The notes under the pieces: generated by a model | The model's input: only the letters and a program-made list of their open reading frames with translations | Databases searched by the model: none | What the model was told of the DNA's origin: nothing | Part shown: positions 27,979 through 37,501 of the stretch, one piece after another | How the letters are laid out: each line of letters begins with the position of its first letter | Numbering within the stretch: the stretch's first letter is position 1 | Made by a program: the position numbers and the translations under genes | Source: an uncultured Lachnospiraceae bacterium | GTDB taxonomy: Bacteria; Bacillota; Clostridia; Lachnospirales; Lachnospiraceae | NCBI GenBank assembly: GCA_946182825.1 | Contig: CAMGZH010000005.1 | Location: forward strand, 38,023 to 102,022 | DNA: 64,000 nt | Reading direction: 5' to 3'

Positions 27979-29436
27979 TTACTTTTTGAGTCCCATAGCG
28001 ATTTTTACTACATTGTATGCACCATCGTACAGTCCGATGGTCTTATTGACACAGATGGAATCGCACATCTGCGAAAGCAGCTCCTCTCCGTCCAGAAACA
28101 GATCCAGCATCTGCAGTGTGTGAGGAATATCCCGGCACTCCAGTGTTCCGTCTCCCATTTCAGCAGAATGGATCGCGCCCCACATCTCATGTTTTCCGAC
28201 ACGCTTGATAAAAAGCTTCGGCACCGGATAAAAAGCCAGCTCGGAAGGCTTTGTCACCAGAACATCACAACTTCGCATCAGAAGGTTGGTGATGTAGACC
28301 GCCTCGAAAATATTCTTATGATAGAATCCGTGGATGCCCTCCACCGTAGTGTCGATGGCCGACTGGGCAAAAGCGGATGCCTCCCGATAATCTTCAAAGT
28401 GCTCCCTGGCACATTGGTTCATGTCCGGGATCTCCTTCACAAGCTCTTCCCAAACGTTTTTGTAATCACCCACATTGACATAAAGCGCCGCCTGTTTCTT
28501 TTGAATCAGCGGAAGCAGATGGCGGATAATAGCCGCAAAGATCTCTTTTTGCGCACCGGCCCCTCCGATGGTCAAAAGAAAACGCATCGGCTCCCCCTTT
28601 TGCTTTCGCTCCATACGCTTTTTGCAGTCCTCTTCGATGTTTCGTACCAGTTCATCATCGATGTAATGGCCAGTATATACCAAAGACCCCTTTGGCATAG
28701 GCTTACATACCTGTTTTCCCTGAAAACCGTTCAGGATCTTATATCCCATATAGGCATTCTTACACTGAATGGTATGGACACTGCCCTCCGAAAGATGAAG
28801 CGCCATGGGCCAGTTGTCCGGAATGGCATTTACCACATACTTCATCCCCGCATGAACCGCCGCCTGAGCCGGCCACACATGGGTGCCCACCACCGGGATC
28901 TCCTTGGGAATGTTACGGTACACCGGCGCCATCAGTCTTGCATTCTCCTGATCCGCTGCATTATAGGACAGTGCCCGGAATCCCTCGTAGTTCATGGGCT
29001 CCCAGACCAGCTTGTTAAAAATCGGATTCTTCGAAAGCCTTGAACCCAGAGAATACAGGTCGTTTTGCGCAGAGATGACCTTGGTGCAGGTCGTTTCCGG
29101 GAAAGAATTCAGATCCAGCCAGTAGGGCTTATAGCCAAGCGCCTTTGCTGCAGATGCCATAGCCATGGAAATGCGATAGTGCCCGAAGCCCATGCGGATG
29201 TTGCCGACGATGATCCCCTTTTCCAGATCAAAGTCAGCCGCCCCCTGACCTTCCAGACGGATATCACTTACTCCAAGGCTCTCTCCAATCACCGGATTGG
29301 GACGGATGTGCACCTGATAATCCGCTCTACTGTCATCACCGAATTTTTTCACATACTTTCTTCGACTTTTGACTGCCTTGCGATGAACCTTGTCCGGCAG
29401 TACATTTCCGAAAATGATCTTCGATCTCTCTGACAT
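27979..29436 (-). CDS. GT-B-fold glycosyltransferase-like protein, unknown substrate
   Basis: 485 aa; GNIRMGFGHYRISMAMASAAKALGY (MurG/MGDG-synthase-like N-terminal pattern), LLTIGGAGAQKEIFAAI, DVLVTKPSELAFYPVPKLF. Confidence 0.6.
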   Translation of the reverse strand: MSERSKIIFGNVLPDKVHRKAVKSRRKYVKKFGDDSRADYQVHIRPNPVIGESLGVSDIRLEGQGAADFDLEKGIIVGNIRMGFGHYRISMAMASAAKALGYKPYWLDLNSFPETTCTKVISAQNDLYSLGSRLSKNPIFNKLVWEPMNYEGFRALSYNAADQENARLMAPVYRNIPKEIPVVGTHVWPAQAAVHAGMKYVVNAIPDNWPMALHLSEGSVHTIQCKNAYMGYKILNGFQGKQVCKPMPKGSLVYTGHYIDDELVRNIEEDCKKRMERKQKGEPMRFLLTIGGAGAQKEIFAAIIRHLLPLIQKKQAALYVNVGDYKNVWEELVKEIPDMNQCAREHFEDYREASAFAQSAIDTTVEGIHGFYHKNIFEAVYITNLLMRSCDVLVTKPSELAFYPVPKLFIKRVGKHEMWGAIHSAEMGDGTLECRDIPHTLQMLDLFLDGEELLSQMCDSICVNKTIGLYDGAYNVVKIAMGLKK

Positions 29437-29459
29437 AGTTTTCCTCTCTTATATCTTTT

Positions 29460-31910
29460 TTAAGTCTCGCAAACGGTAAAGGTTACCGTCTTTGGCTTTG
29501 CCCCTTCCAGATGAAGGGTCACCTTCGCCTCTCCCTCTTCTCCTATGGTTTTCACATAGATTCCGGTCATTCCCCCTGACAGACCGGCCACCTTTGGTCC
29601 GATGATCTCAATGGGCCCCTCTGCCTCAATTTGGATCGGATCCTGAAGGAACGTCAAGGTGTTGCCGTTTTCATCCACGGCACGGATACGGATCTCCGCC
29701 ACATCATAGGTCTGCTTTTCATACAGCCTGGTTGCGCTGGTTGTCACCTTAAGGACACGCTTTGTCATCGGGGATTTCACCACCGTCGCACAGACTTTTC
29801 CGTCCTTTATGGCGTCAAACCGATATACTTTGGAGCTTCCTCCCCAATCTCCAACGTACTTCTGGAACAGATCAACGGCCTGCTGCGGCTTCATCCGATA
29901 GAAGATCATCAGCTTCAGGGCTGCGATCACAACCTTTTTGCTCAGCTTATAACCATGGATGGCCACCTCATTGAGGCACCGCTTAACCAGGCGGTTTTGT
30001 CTGTTTCCAAAGCCCTCTCCCTTTTTCATAACATTTCCCACATAGTCATCGATGGGGATCGGGCCATGGGCCAGGTTCCTGTACGGACTGTCCTCTTTTT
30101 TATATTCCTTGATCAAAAGATCGTTCTTATACATCCGTACAGAATCCGCATTGGTGATCATATAGGTCTCACCTCTGACCGATGCCGGATGTTCCCCGAT
30201 ATCCATAGAACTTGTCACCGCAAGTACGGGATGCCGGTCCTGCTGCGCCTCATAAACAGAGGCAGCCATCTTTGGATTTCGGAACATATCCATCACACCG
30301 TGATAACAGATCCGGTCTCCGCTTCCGAAATCCTTATGGGTGTTGTAATCAAACATACACCAGCCAAAGCTACCGGCAACCCCCTCCGTTCCCCTGACCG
30401 AATCAAGGACCTTTGCATGACGGAGGGTGTGCTCCTTCTGATGTTCCTCCCAGTCAAAGGACTTGGTGGGATACATATGCCCGTTATACTCGGAGATCAG
30501 ATACGGCTTGGAAAGATCCGGCGTTACCTTATCCTTCTTCTGGATGCCCGACATCTTACGGGTTCCATCGTAGGAAAAATCGTTGTAAGTATAAACATCC
30601 TCCAACAGATGCATCTTGACATTACAGCGGACACCACCGGTGGGACGGGTCGGATCAAGCTCCCTTGCCAGACGGTTCGTCTGCTCATAGAGCTCGTCAC
30701 AGTCTACAGACTCATTGATGCGAACGCCCCAAAGGATGATGGACACATGATTGCGATACTGCGCGATCATCTCCTGCAAATTCACAAGAGCCTGCTGCTT
30801 CCACTCCTCTCCGCCGATGTGCTGCCATCCCGGAAACTCGGTGAATACCAGAAGTCCTCTTTTATCACATTCATCAATAAAATCCTGGGACTGAGGATAG
30901 TGCGATGTTCTTACTGCATTGACACCCAGTTCTTCTTTGAGGATCTTCGCATCCAGACGCTGCATGCTCTCCGGCATGGCATAGCCCACATAGGGATAGC
31001 TCTGATGCCGGTTCAGTCCACGCAACAGCACCCTTCGTCCATTCAGGTAAAATCCGTCCCGTCCGAAAAACGCACTCTTGAAACCAACAAAGGTCTCGTC
31101 CTGATCCACTACCTGTCCATCCAGCACCAGCTGGGTAGTGATCAGATAACGGATAGGATTTTCGACATCCCACAATCCCACGGCTCCGGTGAGGGTCTTT
31201 GTCTTACCGGATGGGGCCAAAGGCTGGGAGGAGATCTCCTTATCATCCAGATACTGGCGGAGCAACAACCTCTGCTGCTTTGCCAGTTCCACTGCCTCTT
31301 TGGTTAGAGATATCACCGTGGAAAGGCTTCCCTCGATCTGAATATTTCCGATCTCCTCCGGAGTAAGTCCTTCTGTATTCGGCTGCTCGGACAGCATCGG
31401 CATAAGGAAGAGATCCTTCATGGACACCTTGTGACGCACCGTCAGATAAACATCCCGGTAGATTCCTCCATAGGTCATGTAATCGACCACATATCCGAAA
31501 GGCGGCTGATCCAGCGTCTCCCGGGAGTCAAGCTTTACCGTCAGAAGATTGTCTCTTCCGTAAAGGATCCGCTCACTCAGGTCAATGGTGAAGGCGGTAT
31601 ATCCGCATCTGTGCTCACCGACCTTCTCTCCGTTTAAAAACACCTCTGCCTTATGGGCCGCTGCCTCAAAGGTGATCTCAACAATCTGGCCTTCCCACTC
31701 CACCGGTACAGACAGCACTCTCTGATAACAGGAAACCATCTGATAGACGCTTTCATCGAAGTAATTTAACGGTGTTACTGCCACAGTATGAGGCACACAG
31801 ATCCGTTCCCCCTCCTGCAACAGTTCCCTTTCCATTCCCTCTTTGTAATGCTGGGTAAAAAGCCAGTCACGATCCAGATAGATCTTTTTTCTCATAGGCT
31901 CATTCTCCAT
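29460..31910 (-). CDS. Glycoside hydrolase family 2 protein (beta-galactosidase/beta-glucuronidase-like)
   Basis: Sugar-binding N-domain; RTSHYPQSQDFIDECDKRGLLVFTEFPGWQ; INES and ISEYNGH candidate catalytic motifs. Confidence 0.88.
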   Translation of the reverse strand: MENEPMRKKIYLDRDWLFTQHYKEGMERELLQEGERICVPHTVAVTPLNYFDESVYQMVSCYQRVLSVPVEWEGQIVEITFEAAAHKAEVFLNGEKVGEHRCGYTAFTIDLSERILYGRDNLLTVKLDSRETLDQPPFGYVVDYMTYGGIYRDVYLTVRHKVSMKDLFLMPMLSEQPNTEGLTPEEIGNIQIEGSLSTVISLTKEAVELAKQQRLLLRQYLDDKEISSQPLAPSGKTKTLTGAVGLWDVENPIRYLITTQLVLDGQVVDQDETFVGFKSAFFGRDGFYLNGRRVLLRGLNRHQSYPYVGYAMPESMQRLDAKILKEELGVNAVRTSHYPQSQDFIDECDKRGLLVFTEFPGWQHIGGEEWKQQALVNLQEMIAQYRNHVSIILWGVRINESVDCDELYEQTNRLARELDPTRPTGGVRCNVKMHLLEDVYTYNDFSYDGTRKMSGIQKKDKVTPDLSKPYLISEYNGHMYPTKSFDWEEHQKEHTLRHAKVLDSVRGTEGVAGSFGWCMFDYNTHKDFGSGDRICYHGVMDMFRNPKMAASVYEAQQDRHPVLAVTSSMDIGEHPASVRGETYMITNADSVRMYKNDLLIKEYKKEDSPYRNLAHGPIPIDDYVGNVMKKGEGFGNRQNRLVKRCLNEVAIHGYKLSKKVVIAALKLMIFYRMKPQQAVDLFQKYVGDWGGSSKVYRFDAIKDGKVCATVVKSPMTKRVLKVTTSATRLYEKQTYDVAEIRIRAVDENGNTLTFLQDPIQIEAEGPIEIIGPKVAGLSGGMTGIYVKTIGEEGEAKVTLHLEGAKPKTVTFTVCET

Positions 31911-32460
31911 TTATCTTGATTCCGCTGATCATGATATTGACCAGCTCATTTAATGCATCCATATACTGGATCTGATAATTACGAAGTTCGTCTCCGCTCA
32001 AAAACCGTTCCACCGCTGCATCATAGATCATCTGAAAAAGATTATGGTCGACCGGTCGGAAGATTCCGGCCTCCTCTCCCTCTTTTAAAATACCAAGGGT
32101 CGTCTCCCATCCGCTTTCCAGACGCTGCCGGATCCGTTCGTAGGCCTCAGGGAATTTCCCGCCCATCTCGTGCAGCTCAGAAAAATCCACATCCTTAAAA
32201 TTCTCCGGCATCACCGACAGGATCTGCTGAAGCTTTTCCTCGATCCCAAGGTTTGAATTTTCAAGAATTGCCGCCTCACTCTCCTTGATCTCATCAAATG
32301 CATAGTCGACCATATCATAGAGCAGTGATTTCTTGTCACGAAAAACCGTATAGATCGTTTTTTTGCTCATGGAAAGTTCTGCAGCAAGGTCGTCCATGGT
32401 AAAACGCGCTCCCTTTTTTCGGTATACCCGCAACGCTACCGCTAAAATTTTATCTTTCAT
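31900..32460 (-). CDS. TetR/AcrR family transcriptional regulator
   Basis: ARFTMDDLAAELSMSKKTIYTVFRDKKSLLYDMV helix-turn-helix; start 32460; stop overlaps GH2 start. Confidence 0.9.
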   Translation of the reverse strand: MKDKILAVALRVYRKKGARFTMDDLAAELSMSKKTIYTVFRDKKSLLYDMVDYAFDEIKESEAAILENSNLGIEEKLQQILSVMPENFKDVDFSELHEMGGKFPEAYERIRQRLESGWETTLGILKEGEEAGIFRPVDHNLFQMIYDAAVERFLSGDELRNYQIQYMDALNELVNIMISGIKINGE

Positions 32461-32633
32461 ACATTCTCCTCCAACCCTCGTTCCAGCCAAGTGGTACAGG
32501 CGGAAACTTTTTTATAATATCTCGTTTCCTTTATAGTAACAAATTTTTAACTAACTTTCACTTATACAAACTCACCAAGATTAGCCGGTCTTTTTTGGAC
32601 ACTTTGACATCACTTTAAAGTTTCCATAATACC

Positions 32634-32673
32634 AAAAAAGTGCTAAGAAACACCTTTTGGTCTTTCTTAGCAC
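32634..32673 (-). terminator. Intrinsic terminator of rnpB
   Basis: Minus strand GTGCTAAGAAAGACCAAAAGGTGTTTCTTAGCACTTTTTT. Confidence 0.9.
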
Positions 32674-32688
32674 TCGTTTCTTCAAGCC

Positions 32689-33032
32689 GGAAGCAAAACG
32701 GTAAGCCGGGTTATGTCGTTGCGTGATCATCTATCCAGGATTAATGTTACCACTAATCTCAAGCGACCTACCTGAAGCTGGCGGGCAACGTCAACGCTTC
32801 TATGCGGTCTTGCTTCGAATGGGGTTTACATGGCTCCTCTTGTTACCAAGAGGACGGTGGTCTCTTACACCGCCTTTCCACCCTTACCAGTCAGACTGGC
32901 GGTTTATTTCTGTTGCACTGGCCTTGGAGTCACCTCCACCGGACGTTATCCGGCATCCTGCCCTATGAAGCCCGGACTTTCCTCTCCTGCGGCCTTTCGG
33001 CACTTGCAGCAGCGATCACGTGTCTTACTTCC
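32689..33032 (-). ncRNA. rnpB: RNase P RNA
   Basis: GAGGAAAGTCCGGGCTTC near the 5' end, GATAGATGATCACGCAACGACATAACCCGGCTTACCG near the 3' end; P1 GGAAGTAAGAC pairs with GTTTTGCTTCC. Confidence 0.96.
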
Positions 33033-33040
33033 AGAATGGT

Positions 33041-33069
33041 ATTGTATCGGTTTTTTCGTTATTTAGCAA
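33041..33069 (-). promoter_or_regulatory. Sigma-70-type promoter of rnpB
   Basis: Minus strand TTGCTA-N17-TACAAT, 8 nt before the GGAAG 5' end. Confidence 0.8.
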
Positions 33070-33077
33070 GTGTATTA

Positions 33078-34742
33078 TTACACATGGAAGCAACTTCCTC
33101 CAATAAACTCTCTCAAAAGAGAAGAATTGGTGATGTCCTCCGTAGGCACCGGCATAAAATAGTCCAAAAGCTTAATCAGCCGCTTTGCCTCCTTGAACTC
33201 CGGTGCATCAGGCGGAATGGCATACAGCTGAGGCTGGGCATACAGCTTCAACACAGACATTTCATAGATAAGAGCTGAATTGAACATGGCATCCGCCTCT
33301 TCCTGGAACGGGAAGATATTCTTCTCCTCCCCCCTTCTGACGGAATCCCACATGGCAATGGTCTCCTGGGCCGGTGTACTTCGTGTTCTTGAATCCCGCA
33401 CGATCCGTCGAATCAGTCGGCCATCGGTGGTGGACAGCGGATTGTGCTCGTCAATGGCAAGCTGTGTCAGAGCCGAAATGTAGATCTTGTACTTGCTCTC
33501 CTTCGGAAGGGTATAGCTTAGCTTGTCATTTAATCCGTGAATTCCTTCAATGACAAGCACATCATCCTTCCCCAGCTGCATCGGAAGGGTACGCTCATCC
33601 CGTCGTCCAATGTTAAAGTTAAAGATCGGAAGTTCCACCTTCTCTCCCTTTAACAGCCGGCCCATATCCTCATTAAACCGCTGGATATCAAGGCCCTCCA
33701 GAGCTTCAAAATCCTTCTGTCCGAACTCATCCAAAGGCATCTGATCCCTGTTAAGGTAGTAGTTGTCCAAAGCTACCGGATGAGGCGAAAGTCCTCTTGC
33801 CCGCAACTGAATGGAAAGTCTGTGGGAAAAGGTCGTCTTACCGGAGGAGGAAGGCCCGGCGATCATAATAAACTTCCGGTCTTCACCGGAGGCGATCTGT
33901 CCCGCCAGAGCTCCAATGCGTCCCTCCATGAAGGCCTCCTGCATCAGAATAATATCCTTGATCCGTCCTGCGGCAATGGCATCGTTCAGTGCCCCCACCG
34001 TGTTGACCTCCATCCGGCTGCCCCAGTCCTTCGCCGTCATCAGCGTATCAAACAGCTTCACCGGGGGCTTCTGTTCCTCTACCTTTTCCGGATCCTTTCC
34101 GGGGAACAGAAGGATAAATCCCTCCTGGAAAGGCTTTAGGGCATAGGCCTTTAAATAACCGGTGGAAGGAACCATGTAACCGTAAAAATAGTCATAGGCG
34201 CCGTCCAACTCATAAATGTTGGTTCCGGAATTAGAACGGTAGCGAAGAAGCCGCTCCTTATCCTTCATCCCCTGCTCTGCAAACAGGGCAATGGCATCAC
34301 AGGTCGGGAAAATATTCTTCTCGATGGGAAGGTCCTTTTGAATCAGTTCATCCATCTTTGCGGAAAGTTCGGACAAAAACGCCTCCCCCACCTCAGACCT
34401 TCCGTTTAGGGTACAGTAGTAACCCTCCCCCAGAGAAAACTGGACTCTTACCTCCCAGTCCTCCGAAGCAAGCAGCTCCTTCAGGGCACGCTGCATCAGA
34501 AATACCAGACTTCGTCTGTATGCCCTCTGGCTGTCCTTATTGTTCCCGTCTAAGAAACGGATGTTACCATCCCGTTTGATCTCTTTATGAAGTTCTGCCA
34601 GCTTGCCGTTATATTCAGCAAGATAGAACCTGCGATAATCCGTCGGATACTGCTCCATCGCCAGCTGTTGCAATGTCGTCGCATATGGGACCTGTAACTG
34701 TTTTCCATCGAAAGTGATGGTGATGTCACGCTTCTCCTGCAT
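33078..34742 (-). CDS. Uridine-kinase-like nucleoside kinase with N-terminal TGS/ThrRS-like region
   Basis: ITITFDGKQLQVPYATTLQQLA TGS-like; IAGPSSSGKTTFSHRLSIQLRARG P-loop; ALDNYYLNRDQMP. Confidence 0.85.
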   Translation of the reverse strand: MQEKRDITITFDGKQLQVPYATTLQQLAMEQYPTDYRRFYLAEYNGKLAELHKEIKRDGNIRFLDGNNKDSQRAYRRSLVFLMQRALKELLASEDWEVRVQFSLGEGYYCTLNGRSEVGEAFLSELSAKMDELIQKDLPIEKNIFPTCDAIALFAEQGMKDKERLLRYRSNSGTNIYELDGAYDYFYGYMVPSTGYLKAYALKPFQEGFILLFPGKDPEKVEEQKPPVKLFDTLMTAKDWGSRMEVNTVGALNDAIAAGRIKDIILMQEAFMEGRIGALAGQIASGEDRKFIMIAGPSSSGKTTFSHRLSIQLRARGLSPHPVALDNYYLNRDQMPLDEFGQKDFEALEGLDIQRFNEDMGRLLKGEKVELPIFNFNIGRRDERTLPMQLGKDDVLVIEGIHGLNDKLSYTLPKESKYKIYISALTQLAIDEHNPLSTTDGRLIRRIVRDSRTRSTPAQETIAMWDSVRRGEEKNIFPFQEEADAMFNSALIYEMSVLKLYAQPQLYAIPPDAPEFKEAKRLIKLLDYFMPVPTEDITNSSLLREFIGGSCFHV

Positions 34743-34783
34743 AAAAACCCCCATTTCGTACCGGTATCATAGCTTACGCCGCG

Positions 34784-35569
34784 TTAAATGTAATAAAAAG
34801 GCTCCTTGAACGGTTCTGCACAAACAGAAAGCCCGTCTGCTTTTTCTTTTAGATATTTTACCATAAATGGAATGAAAATATGCTCCATTCCATAGTGGCC
34901 GGCATCAATAATATTTACCCCCTGTGCCACGGCATCGATGCCGCTGTGGTGGTCAATATCCCCCGTTATAAGAACCTGCACATCCTGTGCCGCCGCCTGT
35001 TCGATCATGCTCTTTCCGGAGCCCGGAGATACGGCTGCACGCTTTATTCTGGCAAAAGGATCTCCAAACACCTTTACCTGTTCCAGGTCAAAGGCTTCTT
35101 TGACATGGTCTGCCACCTCCGTCAAAGACAGTTCCTCCTTCAGCTCTCCCACGGCTCCGATACCTACGGCTCTACCCTCAGCATCCTCTCCCGTCACCTC
35201 CAGAGGAGATGTCTTCTGTAACGCCATTTTTTCTGATGCCAGATCCGCCATTCCAAACACGTCAAAATTCGTATGCATGCACACAATGCTGATCCGATGC
35301 TCAATGAGCTTCATAATGCGTCGTCCCAGAAAGTCATCTGCTCTGACCCGAGAGATCTTGCCAAAAATCAGGGGATGATGGGTCAAAAGGAGGTCCGCCC
35401 CCGCCTCGATGGCGTGATCGATCACCTCATCGGTGGCATCCAGGGCAACATAGACCTTTTCCACCTGAGCCTGTGGATCCCCCACCAGAAGTCCCGGATT
35501 GTCCCAGCTTTCGGCTGCTGCCAGAGGACACTGTTTCTCGATCAGTTCCAGAATCTGCTGTACCTTCAT
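34784..35569 (-). CDS. Nif3-like dinuclear metal center protein
   Basis: AAAESWDNPGLLVGDP, LLLTHHPLIF, CMHTNFD, TGDIDHHSGIDA. Confidence 0.93.
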   Translation of the reverse strand: MKVQQILELIEKQCPLAAAESWDNPGLLVGDPQAQVEKVYVALDATDEVIDHAIEAGADLLLTHHPLIFGKISRVRADDFLGRRIMKLIEHRISIVCMHTNFDVFGMADLASEKMALQKTSPLEVTGEDAEGRAVGIGAVGELKEELSLTEVADHVKEAFDLEQVKVFGDPFARIKRAAVSPGSGKSMIEQAAAQDVQVLITGDIDHHSGIDAVAQGVNIIDAGHYGMEHIFIPFMVKYLKEKADGLSVCAEPFKEPFYYI

Positions 35570-35572
35570 GTT

Positions 35573-36325
35573 TTACTTCCCTTCATACATGGATAAAGCC
35601 ATCCCAAGGAGCGAAAGTTCACGCTCCACTTCTTCTTTTCTTGCTCCTGCCGCATCCTTCGGAAGCTGGGAACGAATGGAAGAAACCACCCGCTGCCGGT
35701 AGAGAAGATACTCCTTCAGCACCGGATGCTGCTGCGACAAAAGCATCGGCCCAAACATCAGGGCTGCCTTCTGCATATCCTCTCCGCCTTCCACTTCCCA
35801 GGAGTCCTTCGCGTGTTCTCCCCGGTAGGAAACCTTCATTATGGGATAGTATTTCCCGTCTTCCTCCACCATATTCTCGGAAAAAAGCTCATAACCCGCT
35901 TCCTTAAGATAGGATCTTACCAGTTCCAGCTGGGACTGGGGACCTAAGATCAGATGGGGGATGCCCTTTGTCTTCTCTTCATCTGCCGTCAGAATATGAT
36001 GGATCACGCCGCCTCCCATACCGGAGATCAGCACCGTATCCGCTTCCTCTGCCGATAACTTTTCGATTCCATCCGACAGTCTTGTTGTGATGTTTCCTTC
36101 CAGCCCCGCCTGTGCTATATGCTCCTTTGCCCGCTCCAGAGGACCCGGCCGAAGGTCCATGGCAAGTGCCGACGGACAGACCTGATCCTGTACCAGGGCA
36201 ATGGAGAGGTAACCGTGGTCACATCCCACGTCACAGAAACGGGTATTTTCATCTACCATGTGATACAGGGCCAGAAGCCGCTGTGATAGCTGATCTCTGA
36301 CCCTGCCTGTATCTTTTTTCATCAT
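35573..36325 (-). CDS. trmK: tRNA (adenine(22)-N1)-methyltransferase TrmK
   Basis: CDVGCDHGYLSIALVQ, LISGMGGGVIHHIL, LILGPQSQ; start could also be TTG at 36334. Confidence 0.92.
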   Translation of the reverse strand: MMKKDTGRVRDQLSQRLLALYHMVDENTRFCDVGCDHGYLSIALVQDQVCPSALAMDLRPGPLERAKEHIAQAGLEGNITTRLSDGIEKLSAEEADTVLISGMGGGVIHHILTADEEKTKGIPHLILGPQSQLELVRSYLKEAGYELFSENMVEEDGKYYPIMKVSYRGEHAKDSWEVEGGEDMQKAALMFGPMLLSQQHPVLKEYLLYRQRVVSSIRSQLPKDAAGARKEEVERELSLLGMALSMYEGK

Positions 36326-36326
36326 A

Positions 36327-37487
36327 TTACTCAAGATAATCCTTTAACTTACGGCTACGGCTCGGATGACGGAGCTTACGTAACGCCTTCGCCTCGATCT
36401 GACGAATACGCTCACGTGTAACGTTAAACTCCTTACCGACTTCCTCAAGTGTACGACCGCGTCCATCCTCTAATCCGAAACGAAGGATCAGAACCTTCTG
36501 CTCACGCTCTGTTAAAGTAGATAGCACCTCGGACAGCTGCTCTTTTAACAGGGTAAAGGTTGCAGCATCTGCCGGAACCGGAACATTGTCATCCTGAATG
36601 AAGTCACCAAGATGGGAATCTTCCTCCTCACCGATCGGAGTCTCTAAGGATACCGGCTCCTGGGAGATCTTAAGGATCTCACGCACACGCTCTACCGGCA
36701 TATCCATCTCCTTTGCAATCTCTTCCGGGGTCGGTTCGCGGCCTAACTCCTGAAGTAACTGACGGGAAACGCGGATCAGTTTGTTAATGGTCTCAACCAT
36801 ATGTACTGGAATACGAATGGTTCTGGCCTGATCAGCAATGGCACGTGTGATAGCCTGACGGATCCACCAGGTCGCATAGGTGGAGAACTTATATCCCTTG
36901 CTGTAATCAAACTTCTCAACCGCCTTGATCAGTCCGAGGTTACCCTCCTGAATCAGATCAAGGAACAGCATGCCGCGTCCCACATAACGCTTCGCAATGG
37001 ATACAACCAGACGAAGGTTGGCCTCTGCCAGCTTCTTTTTCGCCTCCTGGTCGCCTTCTTCCATGCGCTTTGCCAGTTCAATCTCCTCATCAGCTGTAAG
37101 AAGAGGAACCTTACCGATTTCCTTTAAGTACATACGAACCGGATCTTCAATGGAGATTCCGTCCGGTACGGAAAGGTCGATATTCTCAACATCCACCTCA
37201 TCCTCTTCGGATGGTACAAAATCATCATCGCTGTCGTCTGCAGAATCATCCACATCGACGCGTAAAACATCAATGTTCTTATTCTCAAGATACTCAAGGA
37301 TCATCTCAAGCTGCTTGACGTTTAAGTTCAGCTCCTTGAAAGCCTCGTTGATCTCCCTGTACTCCAACACGTTTTTCTTTTTCTTGGCAAGCTCCACCAG
37401 TTCATTCAGCTTCTTGGTGATCATTGCCCCCTGCTCTGCATTCGAAGCATCTTTTGTCTTCTTTGCGGCTGTCTTTTTCTCTGCCAT
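36327..37487 (-). CDS. rpoD: RNA polymerase primary sigma factor
   Basis: [74 protein letters not shown]. Confidence 0.97.
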   Translation of the reverse strand: MAEKKTAAKKTKDASNAEQGAMITKKLNELVELAKKKKNVLEYREINEAFKELNLNVKQLEMILEYLENKNIDVLRVDVDDSADDSDDDFVPSEEDEVDVENIDLSVPDGISIEDPVRMYLKEIGKVPLLTADEEIELAKRMEEGDQEAKKKLAEANLRLVVSIAKRYVGRGMLFLDLIQEGNLGLIKAVEKFDYSKGYKFSTYATWWIRQAITRAIADQARTIRIPVHMVETINKLIRVSRQLLQELGREPTPEEIAKEMDMPVERVREILKISQEPVSLETPIGEEEDSHLGDFIQDDNVPVPADAATFTLLKEQLSEVLSTLTEREQKVLILRFGLEDGRGRTLEEVGKEFNVTRERIRQIEAKALRKLRHPSRSRKLKDYLE

Positions 37488-37501
37488 TGTCCTCTCCTTA
37501 A

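Noticed and set aside
29631-31307. 558-aa plus-strand ORF antisense to GH2
   Set aside because: Codon-bias artefact opposite a well-supported GH2 gene.
32723-33278. Several plus-strand ORFs around 32723-33278
   Set aside because: They lie on the antisense of RNase P RNA and the adjacent kinase 3' end.
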